DNA of 64,000 nt from Legionella sainthelensi (GCF_900637685.1 NZ_LR134388.1:944001-1008000), one strand, 5' to 3'; positions 47,228-57,611 are shown, counted from the first letter of the stretch. A program made the numbers and translations. The notes: generated by a model not told the origin, from the letters alone.

Positions 47228-48679
47228 TTAATTAATCCAATTATTTTGTCGAATTATTTCTTTAGAGCTTTCAACCCCAGGTTGATCAAAGGAATTGATA
47301 TTCCAGATAATACCTTGTACAAAAATTTTATGTTCATATAAAGAAATTAAAGAGCCCAGTGTCTTTGGTGAGCAATCGACTAATGAAAGAAGATTGACTG
47401 ACATTTGTCCGGGAATATGGCTATGCGGATTATCACTTGGGCTTCCTCCTTTGGTGAGTACTTCTTTATGGGCATGACATATTTTGTTTATTACCTCGTC
47501 CGCGTAGGTTTGAACATTAATTAAATCAGCTGCGACTTTATGTGTGCCTTGGCATAAAAGCTGATAGTAACTGTGTTGAGCGTGATTACCTAACCCGCCC
47601 CAAATAATAGGGCCTGTTGCGTAATCTATCCTTCGTCCTTGTTTATCGATTGATTTTCCATTACTTTCCATATCGAGTTGTTGCAGATAAGAAACAAAAT
47701 GTTGGAGCTCTTGAGCATAGGTCATCAGCAGCAAATTATTCGTGTTTAAAAAATTAATATTCCATATCCCAAGTAATCCTAATAATACTGGCAGGTTATT
47801 TGCAAAATTTGCAGTGCGAAAATGAACATCCATTTCATGAGCGCCGGAGATGATTTCAGCAAAATGATCGCAACCAATAGCAATACAGGAAATCAAATTA
47901 ATCGCAGAAAAGAAAGAATAACGTCCACCCACCCAATCCCATATAGGAAGAATTGTTGCAAATCCCATCTCTTGTGCATTTTTCACATTAGCAGTAACCG
48001 CTATAAAGTGTTTGTCACGATGTTGTTGCAACTTACCCCATTTCAATGCCTGCTGGTAATGAGCTAAAGTTTCTGGAGTAGTAAAGGATTTTGAGGAGAC
48101 AATAAAAAGTGTAGTCTCTGGATTAAGTGTTGCTGTAACACGCTGAAAAGCACGAGGGTCTATGTCAGAAATAAAATGGAATCGCAACTGATTTGTTACT
48201 AAATCGCTGAGTGAATCAATACAAAAGAAGGGACCAAGCATTGAACCCCCAATACCAATGTTAATGACATCAGTGATTGGTTTTCCAGAATAACCAAGCC
48301 ATTCTTTATTTCTGATTTTAATCGAAATTTCATACATTTGTTTTCGAGTATTAATGACGTCAGGAACGATATTTTGTTGATTAACCCATATTATTTCATT
48401 TTCTGGGACACGAAGCGCTGTGTGTAAAGCAGCTCTATTTTCCGTATTGTTTATGGGTTTTCCACTCATTAAGTAGTCTATATGCTCAGACAGGAGGCAT
48501 TCATTGGCGAGATCAAAAAGGGTATCCATAATTATAGAATTTACCTGTTGACCACTGTAATCAAGAGTAATATTAGCTGCAGATTTAGACTGATTTTTTA
48601 TTTCAACATTATTAACACTATCTCTTTTCGCAAGTTTTTCGAGTTTTTTCCAAGCGTTTTTTTGAGTGAGTTGTTCCAT
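47228..48679 (-). CDS. pgi: Glucose-6-phosphate isomerase Pgi
   Basis: 483 residues from ATG 48679 (MEQLTQKNAW), which has AGGAAAG upstream; the open frame extends 20 codons into galU. Pgi interconverts glucose-6-P and fructose-6-P. Seen: INIGIGGSMLGP (phosphate loop), SSKSFTTPETL, DWVGGRYSFFSAI (signature 1), MESNGKSIDKQGR, WGGLGNHAQHSYYQLL and a C-terminal KIFVQGIIWNINSFDQPGVE (signature 2). It lies 26 bases after galU in one leftward operon for sugar phosphate supply. Confidence 0.96.
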   Translation of the reverse strand: MEQLTQKNAWKKLEKLAKRDSVNNVEIKNQSKSAANITLDYSGQQVNSIIMDTLFDLANECLLSEHIDYLMSGKPINNTENRAALHTALRVPENEIIWVNQQNIVPDVINTRKQMYEISIKIRNKEWLGYSGKPITDVINIGIGGSMLGPFFCIDSLSDLVTNQLRFHFISDIDPRAFQRVTATLNPETTLFIVSSKSFTTPETLAHYQQALKWGKLQQHRDKHFIAVTANVKNAQEMGFATILPIWDWVGGRYSFFSAINLISCIAIGCDHFAEIISGAHEMDVHFRTANFANNLPVLLGLLGIWNINFLNTNNLLLMTYAQELQHFVSYLQQLDMESNGKSIDKQGRRIDYATGPIIWGGLGNHAQHSYYQLLCQGTHKVAADLINVQTYADEVINKICHAHKEVLTKGGSPSDNPHSHIPGQMSVNLLSLVDCSPKTLGSLISLYEHKIFVQGIIWNINSFDQPGVESSKEIIRQNNWIN

Positions 48680-48704
48680 AACTTTCCTATTTAAACTTAA
48701 ATAA

Positions 48705-49595
48705 TTATTGTGCTGTAAGCCATTTGGAAAAATTTTCACCTTCGATTGGATGTATTTTTCCTAAATCTACGTTAGCTTTTAAAAATCCAAGTACGCTACC
48801 ACAATCATAACGCTTTCCTTCATATAGGTAAGCTAAAACTGTTTCTTTTTGGAGTAGGCCATTGATTGCATCAGTAAGTTGAATTTCTTTATGCTCTTTA
48901 TGGGGTAAGGCTCTGATTTGATCAAAAATTTCTGGTGTCAGAACATAGCGTCCTACTATTGCTGTATTAGATGAAACTTGATCTGATTTCGGTTTTTCTA
49001 CTAAATGATGTATATTCAAAATATTGGTGTTCCATGGGACTCCTTGAATAATCCCATAACATCCGGTTAACTCCTTAGGCACATTTTCTACAGCTATAAC
49101 ACTATGCCCATGTGTTTCGTATAATTGAATCAACTGTTTAATAACCGGTATTTGTCCCGTCATTAAATCATCAGCCAGAATTACTGCAAATGCATCATTA
49201 CCAATAATTTTCTCAGCACATAAAACGGCATGACCTAGTCCAAGAGGTTTTGCTTGGCGGACATAAAAACATTCCATATCCGGGGGGGTAACGGATTGAA
49301 CTATAGACAAGAGTTCATTTTTATCATGGTTTCTTAGCTCATTTTCTAATTGATAGGCAAGATCAAAATGATCTTCAATGGCTGTTTTGTTATGACAGGT
49401 GACAAAAATCATTTCGCGTATGCCAGCAGCATATGCTTCCTCAACAGCATATTGAATTAAGGGTTTATTAACTACAGTTAACATTTCTTTAGGTGCTGCT
49501 TTTGTTGCGGGTAAAAACCGCGTTCCTAAACCCGCTACAGGAAACACAGCTTTTCTTATAGAAGAAAATGTTGAATTCATTGTTAATTCATCCAT
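48705..49595 (-). CDS. galU: UTP-glucose-1-phosphate uridylyltransferase GalU
   Basis: 296 residues (291 from the second ATG at 49580, close to the usual family start). GalU makes UDP-glucose for surface polysaccharides and glycolipids. Motifs: AVFPVAGLGTRFLPATKA with the nucleotide-binding G-X-G-T-R and Lys, KEMLTVVNKPLIQYAVEEA, VTCHNKTAIEDHFD, ILADDLMTG and LVEKPKSDQVSSN. Followed by pgi on the same strand. Divergent from truD. Confidence 0.96.
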   Translation of the reverse strand: MDELTMNSTFSSIRKAVFPVAGLGTRFLPATKAAPKEMLTVVNKPLIQYAVEEAYAAGIREMIFVTCHNKTAIEDHFDLAYQLENELRNHDKNELLSIVQSVTPPDMECFYVRQAKPLGLGHAVLCAEKIIGNDAFAVILADDLMTGQIPVIKQLIQLYETHGHSVIAVENVPKELTGCYGIIQGVPWNTNILNIHHLVEKPKSDQVSSNTAIVGRYVLTPEIFDQIRALPHKEHKEIQLTDAINGLLQKETVLAYLYEGKRYDCGSVLGFLKANVDLGKIHPIEGENFSKWLTAQ

Positions 49596-49694
49596 TCAAT
49601 AACAATTGTTTAAGTATGCACTGAAAATCATTTGATTTATATACTTTTTGCAAGACAATTAGCACTAGAGTTCTTTAAGAGAAGGTTGTTTTAG

Positions 49695-50708
49695 ATGTAT
49701 TCATTAGATTGGTCTCGTGTTTATGGTTTACCTAAGTCCATAGCAATTTTTAAAAATACTCCTGAAGATTTTCAAGTAAATGAATTTTTTGATAGTCCAT
49801 TTAGTGGTCAAGGAGAGCACATTCTCCTTAAAATTGAAAAAAGAGGTTTAACAACCGAGGAAGTGGTTAAATCATTAGCAAAATTACTGCATAAGCCAAT
49901 CACATCTATTGGTTATGCTGGCTTAAAAGACAGACAGGCACTGACAACTCAATGGTTAAGTATTCATGCTCCAGGAGAAATTATTCCAGGAATTGAACAC
50001 TACGCCGCTTCAGGATGGCGAGTTTTAGAAAGTACTCGCCATCATAAAAAATTACGACCAGGTTTTTTAACCGGTAATCAATTTGTTATACATTTGCGTG
50101 AAGTTTCTCATTTAGATGACTTGAAGCAACGTATCGAGCAAATTAAGGAATGTGGTGTTCCAAATTATTTTGGTGAACAACGCTTTGGCCGTGAAGCAGG
50201 AAATTTATCAAAAGCAGAAGAAATGCTGGTGCATGGTCGTAAAGTTAAGGATAGATTTTTAAAAGGTATCTACAGTTCTGCTGCACGTTCATGGCTTTAT
50301 AATTTAATTTTATCGCAACGTGTAATAGAGCGCTGTTGGAATACACCTCTTCCTGGTGATGTAATACAACTTAGTGGGTCTAATAGTATTTTTGTTGTGG
50401 ATGAGGTTAGCCAGGAGCTGTTGCAACGAATCAAGGATAAAGATCTTTCTCCTGCGAGCCCTTTACCAGGAATAAGTAAACATAAAGCAAGAGATAAGGC
50501 CTTGGAATTAATCAATAACACTTATGCAAATTGGCAACCCTGGTTGAATGGTTTGGAACTTTTTGGAGTAGCTGAAGCCTGGCGTGCGAATATTCTTCAT
50601 GTGGAGCAGCTGAAATGTATCATTCAGAACAATGAAGTGGAGCTGGCTTTTATTCTTCCTGCGGGTTCTTATGCAACAGCAATATTGCGAGAGCTATGTA
50701 TTTATTAA
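49695..50708 (+). CDS. truD: tRNA pseudouridine-13 synthase TruD
   Basis: 337 residues. TruD makes pseudouridine at position 13 of certain tRNAs. The catalytic Asp79 lies in [10 protein letters not shown] (Asp80 in E. coli). Other family stretches: [10 protein letters not shown] near 21-30, [14 protein letters not shown] and [16 protein letters not shown]. Length matches. Monocistronic; a strong bidirectional hairpin follows 35 bases later. Confidence 0.96.
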   Translation: MYSLDWSRVYGLPKSIAIFKNTPEDFQVNEFFDSPFSGQGEHILLKIEKRGLTTEEVVKSLAKLLHKPITSIGYAGLKDRQALTTQWLSIHAPGEIIPGIEHYAASGWRVLESTRHHKKLRPGFLTGNQFVIHLREVSHLDDLKQRIEQIKECGVPNYFGEQRFGREAGNLSKAEEMLVHGRKVKDRFLKGIYSSAARSWLYNLILSQRVIERCWNTPLPGDVIQLSGSNSIFVVDEVSQELLQRIKDKDLSPASPLPGISKHKARDKALELINNTYANWQPWLNGLELFGVAEAWRANILHVEQLKCIIQNNEVELAFILPAGSYATAILRELCIY

Positions 50709-50743
50709 GAGAGCATTTATACGAACTCAAGTTCTAAATAAAA

Positions 50744-50783
50744 CAGCTCAATATAAAAATTATTTTATTTTTATATTGAGCTG
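50744..50783. terminator. Bidirectional terminator between truD and the cyclase gene
   Basis: A perfect 17-base stem: CAGCTCAATATAAAAAT (50744-50760), a 6-base loop, ATTTTTATATTGAGCTG (50767-50783). It begins 35 bases after truD and ends 2 bases from the stop of the leftward diguanylate cyclase gene, so it can serve both. Confidence 0.8.
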
Positions 50784-50785
50784 AT

Positions 50786-51757
50786 TTAATCTAACGCGAT
50801 GACCTCTACTTGATTTTTACCTTTATTTTTTGCTTGATACAAAGCCTCATCAGCGCAAGTAATGAGTTTTTCAATTTGAAGACTATAATTTGATTTTATC
50901 CAAGCGACGCCCATACTCAAAGTTATTTGCTCCATAATTGCTTCTTCTTGAGGTTTATTTTGATGGAATTTGTTATTAAATAAATCGCAAATAGCCAAAG
51001 ACTCTTGAAGTGATTGATTGACGAGAATGACTGAAAATTCATCTCCTCCAATACGACAAATGAAGTCATTAGAACGGCGAAAAGAACTTTTTAATAATTC
51101 TGATATGAAAATTAAAAAATGATCTCCATAAGGATGCCCTAAATTATCGTTAATTAATTTAAAATTATCTACGTCGATTGATATCAAAATGAATGGATAA
51201 TGGTTACGCTGCGCTACACCCCATTCCGTTTTTAAAATTGATTCAAAATAACGCCTGTTGTATAGGCCTGTTAGTGAGTCTGTTATGGATAATTGATGCA
51301 AATCATCAATTAATACTTGCTTTTCTCTTGATAACCTAAAAACCCGGTTTAACAATAAATTGTTAATTCTGGCAGAAGTGACAAGCATAAGTACAAAAAG
51401 TAAAAACATAGTTGCTAGCATGGCTCTATCTAATTCAAATGTTAAATAGTTGTAGGTAATGACAGGTAAAAACATAGGTAATACATAGGCATAGTAAGCG
51501 GGGAGATAAACTGATAATGAGGCAATTGCTCCAGCACTCATTCCTCCTAATACCAAAATAATAATAAATTCTTGAAGTATGGAGATATGGTGTAGCATCA
51601 GTAAATAACAAGATCCCCAAATAGCTCCCATAAAAAAAGTCAAAAGAACAAAAATCGCTAGCATTTTAGGCGTCATATACACATGTTTTCTTATGACATA
51701 ATGACAAAAAATCCATCGGATGATGCTGTTTAAGATAATAAACAAAATCCAGATCAT
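50786..51757 (-). CDS. Membrane diguanylate cyclase (GGDEF)
   Basis: 323 residues. Six or so membrane helices in the first 130 residues form a small sensor of MASE type. A linker coil (about 133-155) leads to the GGDEF domain (about 156-320) with SITDSLTGLYNRRYFE, DVDNFKLINDNLGHPYGDHF, the active site GGDEF at 237-241 and an inhibitory I-site RSND at 228-231. It should make cyclic di-GMP and be product-inhibited. The signal sensed by the membrane part is unknown. Monocistronic. Confidence 0.92.
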   Translation of the reverse strand: MIWILFIILNSIIRWIFCHYVIRKHVYMTPKMLAIFVLLTFFMGAIWGSCYLLMLHHISILQEFIIILVLGGMSAGAIASLSVYLPAYYAYVLPMFLPVITYNYLTFELDRAMLATMFLLFVLMLVTSARINNLLLNRVFRLSREKQVLIDDLHQLSITDSLTGLYNRRYFESILKTEWGVAQRNHYPFILISIDVDNFKLINDNLGHPYGDHFLIFISELLKSSFRRSNDFICRIGGDEFSVILVNQSLQESLAICDLFNNKFHQNKPQEEAIMEQITLSMGVAWIKSNYSLQIEKLITCADEALYQAKNKGKNQVEVIALD

Positions 51758-52002
51758 TAATTGAGGGGGGCTTTATTGTGGAGAAGGTCTAACGTCAATA
51801 ATAAAGCCAAAATTGTATTAAAAGGTATAGACCTAAGTGCTCCTTCAAAAAGAAATATCATTTCTTCTTCATAAGAGAAAGGCAATTTTTGAATCCTTAA
51901 TTTCAATCTTTTGTAATTTGAGTATAGCGTATGAAAACTTAAGCGGAGCCGACAGGAACAGTTAGGAAAGTCTTATTTTGGTCATAAAATTTATCCCTTT
52001 TT

Positions 52003-53817
52003 CTATTTATTATATTCATTGAATGCGTTGAGAAACTGACTTCCATAACGCGCTAATTTATGTTGTCCCACACCAGGTACCGATAGTAATTGCTCCATAC
52101 TTTGAGGTTTTATTTCAGTCATAGCATGTAAGGTTGCATCGCTAAAAATCATAAAGGGCGGTTTGTTTTCCTCATCAGCAAGTTTGCGCCTTAAAACACG
52201 TAGCATTTCAAATAAGGGGCTATTTGTGGATTGAATCGCTCGACGCTCTTTGTTTTTCTTTTTGTCATGCTTAGGCTCCTTGTTAGGCAAAGTTAAAAAA
52301 ATTTTTTCCTCACCTTTAAGCAAGGGAATGGCCTTAGATGTCAATTTCAGCACATTAAAATGCTCCATGTCTTGCATACAATATTCTTTGTGAATGAGTT
52401 GCCAAGCAAGGTGTTTCCAATAATGGCTTGATTTGTCTTTGCCAATGCTGAAAGTGCTTAGTTGCTCATGACCATATTGCTTTATTTTATCGGAAGTACT
52501 ACCGCGTAATACATCTATGGTGTGCGTTAAGCCATAATTTTGTCGTAACCGATAAATACAGGATAAAAATTTTTGTGCATCTTCAGTTGCATCTATGGTT
52601 ACAGGGGGACTATCACATACATCACAATAGTCGCATTTCGTCTCTGAGGACTCATCAAAATAACGTAACAAAATTTGACGGCGACAATGCGCTGCTTCGG
52701 CAAAAGCCAGCATATGATTCAGTTTATTGGTCTCAACATATCGTTGCTCATCAAGTGGGTTATTCACAATCCAAGAGCGAAGTCGGGCACTATCTGCTGG
52801 ATCATAAAGCAAAAGCGCTTGGGCGGGCAATCCATCCCTTCCAGCACGGCCAGTTTCCTGATAATAAGCTTCGATATTTTTAGGTAAATCATAATGCACT
52901 ACAAACCGAACGTTGGGTTTATCAATCCCCATTCCAAACGCAACTGTGGCAACTACTATGTCGATGCGATCGTATCTAAATAAGGTTTGTACCTCTTTGC
53001 GTTCGTCATGAGAAAGTCCGGCGTGGTAAGCTCGCGCTTTGAAACCCATTGTTTGTAATTTTTCGACTAGATTTTCTACACTATTACGTGTTCCACAATA
53101 AATAATTCCTGACTGTTGCTCTACCGAGCTTAAAAATTGATTTAATTGTTTTAAGGCATGGGTTTTAGGTACTACTTTATAATGGATATTAGGGCGATTG
53201 AATGAAGCAATGTATTTATTGGGTTCATAGTTAAGCCTGGCTACAATGTCTTGACGAGTTTGTCTATCTGCAGTTGCCGTTAAAGCAACAATTGGAACCT
53301 CAGGAAATTGTGCTTTTAAAACTCCTAAAGCGGCATATTCAGGACGAAAATCATGTCCCCATTGAGAGATGCAATGTGCCTCGTCTATTGCAAATAGAGC
53401 GATCTTACATTCCTTTAATCGATCTAAGAACGTTATATTAATAAGACGTTCAGGGGCAATGTATAGTAAGTCCAACTCACCATGGTGTAGTTGAATTAAT
53501 ACATTTTTTGCTTCGATACTGGTTAAAGAAGAATTATAGTAAGCAGCACGGATTCCCTGTAATCGCAGGGCGGTTACTTGGTCTTCCATGAGCGCAATTA
53601 ATGGGGAAACAACGATACCAATACCTGGCCTTATTAGAGCAGGTATTTGGTAACACAGCGATTTTCCCCCACCAGTAGGCATTAAAACGAGAACATCATT
53701 ACCCGCAATGACATCCTTAATGATATCCTCTTGAGGAGGACGAAAGGAGTCAAAACCAAAATACTCTTTGAGTACTGATAAAGTATTGCGAGTAATAGGG
53801 GCTACAATAGTTTCCAT
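52003..53817 (-). CDS. recQ: ATP-dependent DNA helicase RecQ
   Basis: 604 residues from ATG 53817 (METIVAPITR); the open frame extends 29 more codons into the neighbour. RecQ unwinds DNA in recombination and fork repair. Motifs: Q-motif FGFDSFRPPQEDII, Walker A MPTGGGKS, DEAH box AIDEAHCISQWGHDFRPEY, SFNRPNIHY, GIIYCGTRN, and QETGRAGRDGLPAQALL. The zinc site has CRRQILLRYFDE with CDYCDVC; a winged helix follows, then a C-terminal HRDC domain (TEIKPQSMEQLLSVPGVGQ). Length matches. Confidence 0.96.
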   Translation of the reverse strand: METIVAPITRNTLSVLKEYFGFDSFRPPQEDIIKDVIAGNDVLVLMPTGGGKSLCYQIPALIRPGIGIVVSPLIALMEDQVTALRLQGIRAAYYNSSLTSIEAKNVLIQLHHGELDLLYIAPERLINITFLDRLKECKIALFAIDEAHCISQWGHDFRPEYAALGVLKAQFPEVPIVALTATADRQTRQDIVARLNYEPNKYIASFNRPNIHYKVVPKTHALKQLNQFLSSVEQQSGIIYCGTRNSVENLVEKLQTMGFKARAYHAGLSHDERKEVQTLFRYDRIDIVVATVAFGMGIDKPNVRFVVHYDLPKNIEAYYQETGRAGRDGLPAQALLLYDPADSARLRSWIVNNPLDEQRYVETNKLNHMLAFAEAAHCRRQILLRYFDESSETKCDYCDVCDSPPVTIDATEDAQKFLSCIYRLRQNYGLTHTIDVLRGSTSDKIKQYGHEQLSTFSIGKDKSSHYWKHLAWQLIHKEYCMQDMEHFNVLKLTSKAIPLLKGEEKIFLTLPNKEPKHDKKKNKERRAIQSTNSPLFEMLRVLRRKLADEENKPPFMIFSDATLHAMTEIKPQSMEQLLSVPGVGQHKLARYGSQFLNAFNEYNK

Positions 53818-53881
53818 GTGCTTATTCTTTTTTTTATTACAAGCGCCAAAGAGGAACAACGATATTCTGCGCAGTATATCA

Positions 53882-54439
53882 TCATGGTTTGGAAATAAAA
53901 GCACTCTCTTTTATATAAAAACGGAGTAATTTTTCTGCCCAATCTTTTGCATAATGAACACCAATTCTTGATTTTTCAACGAGTGTAAAAGTTTGAGGAG
54001 AATCTGATTCAGCAATATAAAAAGTATCACTCGTGAGATCATGCTGATTCAAATTTTTATCAATATGCATTGCTTTTGATAATAACCCGGGACCTTGCGT
54101 TTTTCCCTGGATGTTTTTAATGGGCTCCAGGGCACGTAGTAATATTGCTGAGCCTGTGCCTTCAGTTTCTGTAACCACATTCGTGCAATAATACATCCCA
54201 TAGATTAAATAAATATAGGCATAGCCTGCGGGGCCAAACATCACTTTTGTTCTTGGGGTCAGCCCCTTTGAGGAATGACACGCCAGATCGTGTTGTCCCA
54301 AATAAGCCTCGACTTCGACAATTTTTCCTATATATTCTATTCCGTCTTTATTATGGATGAGGTATTTGCCTAGAAGAGCTTTGGCCACACTAATTGTGTC
54401 ACGCTCATAAAATGTTCTGGGTAATTTTTGGAACATATA
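53882..54439 (-). CDS. DNA-3-methyladenine glycosylase (AAG/MPG family)
   Basis: 185 residues from ATG 54439 (MFQKLPRTFY), the usual start, rather than the longer frame to 54532 that would overlap the divergent dehydrogenase gene. It removes alkylated purines (3-methyladenine, hypoxanthine). Seen: IVEVEAYLGQHDLACHSSKG with the catalytic Glu, GLTPRTKVMFGPAGYAYIYLI, YGMYYCTNVVTE and GPGLLSKAMHIDKNLNQHDL. The gap to acyl-CoA dehydrogenase is 66 bases and holds both promoters. Confidence 0.93.
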   Translation of the reverse strand, partial: YMFQKLPRTFYERDTISVAKALLGKYLIHNKDGIEYIGKIVEVEAYLGQHDLACHSSKGLTPRTKVMFGPAGYAYIYLIYGMYYCTNVVTETEGTGSAILLRALEPIKNIQGKTQGPGLLSKAMHIDKNLNQHDLTSDTFYIAESDSPQTFTLVEKSRIGVHYAKDWAEKLLRFYIKESAFISKP

Positions 54440-54505
54440 TCTTTCATGGATGATAAAAATTCGCAATAATAGTACATGTGAAACCACTTTTCTAAGGATA
54501 GTTTT

Positions 54506-55660
54506 ATGGATTTTAAATTCACGGCCGAGCATTTGGCTTTTCGGGAGATGGCGGCTGATTTTGCTCGTGAGAAATTAGCGCCTATGGCAGATAATTGGGA
54601 TGAGCATGATTATTTTCCCATTGGGGTCTTGCGTGAAGCAGCGGCTTTAGGAATGGCGGGAATGATGGCGCGAGAGGACATTGGTGGAGCGCAATTAACA
54701 CGTTTAGATTCTGCTTTGTTGTTTGAACAATTGGCAACAGGTTGTATTAGCACGAGTGCTTATCTATCGATTCACAACATGGTTACCTCTCTAGTAGATC
54801 GGTATGCTCATCCTGACTTACGAGCGCAATGGGGACCCAAATTAACCTCAATGGAGGTATTGGCGAGTTATTGCTTAACTGAACCTGAATCAGGTTCAGA
54901 TGCTGCTTCTTTGAAAACTAAAGCGGTAAAGGACGGAAATTATTACGTCCTCAATGGCTCAAAAGCATTTATTTCGGGTGGTTCAGTAAGTGATGTTTAT
55001 TTGTGTATGGTTCGTACTGGTGATGAATCGCATCACGGAATAAGTTGTTTGCTTATTGAAAAAGATACTCCCGGTTTGAGTTTTGGCAAATTAGAAAACA
55101 AAATGGGGTGGCGTAGTCAACCTACGTGCATTGTTTATTTTGAAAATTGTCGTGTACCCGTTGCTAACCGAGTTGGTGATGAAGGTATGGGATTCAAAAT
55201 TGCATTAAATGCATTAAATGGTGGTCGAATTAATATAGCATCTTGCTCCTTAGGAGGTGCTCTTGCGTGTTTGCGATTGACTCAGGCATACATGCATGAG
55301 CGTAAACAATTTGGAAAACCTCTTTCGGAAATGCAGGCATTGCGTTTTTATTTTGCCGATATGCTCACTGATTATGAAGCAGCGCGATTAATGGTTTATC
55401 GGGCGGCAAATGCTATGGACAAAAATGAGCCTAATGTCCCCATGTATTGCGCTATGGCTAAGCGTTTTGCTACCGACGTTGCATTTCGTATTAGTGATAA
55501 AGCGATGCAAATACATGGTGGGTATGGCTATTTACGTGATTATCAGATTGAGCGAATCTTTAGGGATTTACGGGTTCATCAAATTCTTGAAGGCACCAAT
55601 GAAATTATGCGAGAAATTGTAGCTAAAGCGACTTTAGATGAAGAGCATTTTTTGTGCTAA
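54506..55660 (+). CDS. Acyl-CoA dehydrogenase (isobutyryl-CoA type likely)
   Basis: 384 residues. FAD enzyme oxidising acyl-CoA to enoyl-CoA, passing electrons to ETF (etfAB are in this window at 27.5-29.2 kb). Signatures: YCLTEPESGSDAASLKTKA, GSKAFISGGSVSDVYLCM, QFGKPLSEMQALRFYFADM and QIHGGYGYLRDYQIER. The catalytic Glu is the first E of LEGTNEIMREI. Resemblance to ACAD8 and the downstream hydratase and hydroxyisobutyryl-CoA hydrolase point to valine breakdown (isobutyryl-CoA). GGA-rich leader before the ATG. Confidence 0.93.
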   Translation: MDFKFTAEHLAFREMAADFAREKLAPMADNWDEHDYFPIGVLREAAALGMAGMMAREDIGGAQLTRLDSALLFEQLATGCISTSAYLSIHNMVTSLVDRYAHPDLRAQWGPKLTSMEVLASYCLTEPESGSDAASLKTKAVKDGNYYVLNGSKAFISGGSVSDVYLCMVRTGDESHHGISCLLIEKDTPGLSFGKLENKMGWRSQPTCIVYFENCRVPVANRVGDEGMGFKIALNALNGGRINIASCSLGGALACLRLTQAYMHERKQFGKPLSEMQALRFYFADMLTDYEAARLMVYRAANAMDKNEPNVPMYCAMAKRFATDVAFRISDKAMQIHGGYGYLRDYQIERIFRDLRVHQILEGTNEIMREIVAKATLDEEHFLC

Positions 55661-55677
55661 TAAAAAGGAGTGAATTG

Positions 55678-56454
55678 ATGAATTTAATAGAACAAGAGTT
55701 GGATAATCAGGGAATTTTAACGTTAACCTTAAATCGCCCCGAAAAATTGAATGCGTTAAGTAGCGAAGTGTTAGATGCTTTAGCGGAGTCATTTGGTTAT
55801 GCGAGAGCGAACTCAAAGGTTAAAGCATTAATGATCACGGGTAATGGGAAAGCCTTTTGTGCAGGGGCTGACATTAACCGACTTGCTGAATGTACCGCGC
55901 AAACCGGGTATGAGTTTGCATGTCGAGGACAAGAGGTATTTAGACTTTTGGAGACTTTGGGAAAACCCTCCTTAGCAGCAGTAAATGGGTTTGCATTTGG
56001 TGGTGGATGCGAGTTAGCTATTTCTGCAACAATGAGAATTGCTTCAGTTAAGGCACAATTTGGCCAACCTGAAGTAAAGCTTGGGGTTATTCCTGGTTAT
56101 GGTGGGACACAACGTTTAGCCCGATTAATCGGCAAAGGGCGCGCTTTAGATTTATGTTTAACAGGTCGATTTATTAATGCGGAAACAGCGTTTCAGTGGG
56201 GGTTGGTGAGCGAAGTTGTGGAGCCTGATGCTTTGTTAGAAAAAGGAAAAAATATATTACAGGGAATTTTAAGTATGGCACCACTAGCGATAGCAGGGGT
56301 TATGGAGGTGATTGATCATGGCTACGATTTGTCTTTGGTTGATGCATTACACTTAGAAGCAATTCATTTTGCCAAAACCTGTGCTTCCCAGGATAAGCAA
56401 GAAGGAGTAACTGCATTTTTAGAGAAACGAGTAGCACAATTCGAAGGGAAGTGA
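55678..56454 (+). CDS. Enoyl-CoA hydratase
   Basis: 258 residues from ATG 55678 after AAAGGAG. Crotonase fold: GNGKAFCAGADINRL (oxyanion hole), AVNGFAFGGGCELAISATMRIAS with the catalytic Glu in PEVKLGVIPGYGGTQRL, and ARLIGKGRALDLCLTGRF. It hydrates methacrylyl-CoA or other enoyl-CoAs. The stop overlaps the next gene's ATG region, so coupling to the hydrolase is likely. Second gene of the valine cluster. Confidence 0.93.
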   Translation: MNLIEQELDNQGILTLTLNRPEKLNALSSEVLDALAESFGYARANSKVKALMITGNGKAFCAGADINRLAECTAQTGYEFACRGQEVFRLLETLGKPSLAAVNGFAFGGGCELAISATMRIASVKAQFGQPEVKLGVIPGYGGTQRLARLIGKGRALDLCLTGRFINAETAFQWGLVSEVVEPDALLEKGKNILQGILSMAPLAIAGVMEVIDHGYDLSLVDALHLEAIHFAKTCASQDKQEGVTAFLEKRVAQFEGK

Positions 56455-56456
56455 TT

Positions 56457-57502
56457 ATGGCTGATGAAGTACTTTTTACACAAGAGGGTTCATTAGGCGT
56501 TATTACTTTAAATAGACCTGGTGCACTGAATGCCCTGACGTTAACCATGATCATTAAAATGCAAAGACAATTAAGTCTTTGGAAAGAAGACGATACTGTT
56601 CATGCGGTAGTTGTACGTGCGGTGCCTGGGAATGCTTTTTGTGCTGGTGGAGATATACGTTCACTTTATTCTTCTGGGCAAATAAATGACGCAGAACAAA
56701 TGCAATTTTTTTGGCATGAATATCGATTAAACCACTTTATTCATCATTTTAGTAAACCTTATATTTCTTTAATTGATGGAATTGTTATGGGGGGGGAGTA
56801 GGAATTTCCATGCATGGCAGTCATCCCATAGCAAGTGAACGTTTGATTTTTGCAATGCCTGAGACAGGTATAGGCTTTTTCCCTGATATTGGAGCAAGTT
56901 ATTTATTGACACGATGTCCTGGATCTTTAGGTATTTATTTAGGTTTGACTGGGGATCGATTAGGCGCGATGGATGCAATGAATGCAGGTTTAGTCAAAAA
57001 AATAGTATCTTCAGAACAAATGCCGGTTTTGTTTGACGCATTAATGAATGAAGACTTGTCAAAAGAGGCATTTGAACGTGTGGATAAATGTCTGCAAGAT
57101 TTTACTATGGTATCTTCTGCAGAAGAGATAAATCAGCTGTTAATTAATGTGTGTTTTGCACATCCAACAGTTGAAAAGATTCGCGAGTGTTTACAAAATG
57201 AGGATGGAGAATGGGCTAAAGGTGTTGAGGCCACTTTAGCAAAGAAATCTCCACTAAGTTTAAAAATCACTTTAGCTCAATTGCAAAAAGCAAAGGGATT
57301 AACTTTAGCGCAATGTTTGCAAATGGATTATGATATCGTGAGTCACTTTATGCATGGAAATGATTTTTATGAAGGTGTGAGGGCCTTATTAATTGATAAA
57401 GATAAGAATCCTAAATGGAATCCTGCTCGTCTTGATTTGGTAACTGACGATCTAGTCCAAACTTACTTTGATCGCTCACATGCTGCTTTAGAGTGGCTGT
57501 AA
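56457..57502 (+). pseudogene. 3-hydroxyisobutyryl-CoA hydrolase (HIBCH family), frameshifted in a poly-G tract
   Basis: From ATG 56457 the crotonase-like frame reads DEVLFTQEGSLGVITLNRPG... GNAFCAGGDIRSLY... to SLIDGIVMGGE, then a TAG. It resumes one base away: GGGVGISMHGSHPIA, FAMPETGIGFFPDIGASYL, GLTGDRLGAMDAMNAGL to a normal end at 57502. Eight Gs lie at 56789-56796; nine would restore ATG-GGG-GGG-GGA-GTA. HIBCH frees 3-hydroxyisobutyrate from its CoA ester, the step after the upstream hydratase. Sequence error, phase variation or a real loss cannot be told apart here. Confidence 0.88.
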
Positions 57503-57530
57503 CAGACACTCATTTTCTTTACATGATTAT

Positions 57531-57563
57531 AACGGTGTTCAACATGAAACACCGTTTTACTTT
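57531..57563 (+). terminator. Rho-independent terminator of the valine operon
   Basis: Stem AACGGTGTT (57531-57539) and AACACCGTT (57548-57556) with an 8-base loop, followed by TTACTTTC. It lies 28 bases after the hydrolase stop. Confidence 0.68.
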
Positions 57564-57611
57564 CAGGTAATAGTATTTTACTTTTAAGTTTACTAAAGAT
57601 AGTTACAAGCT

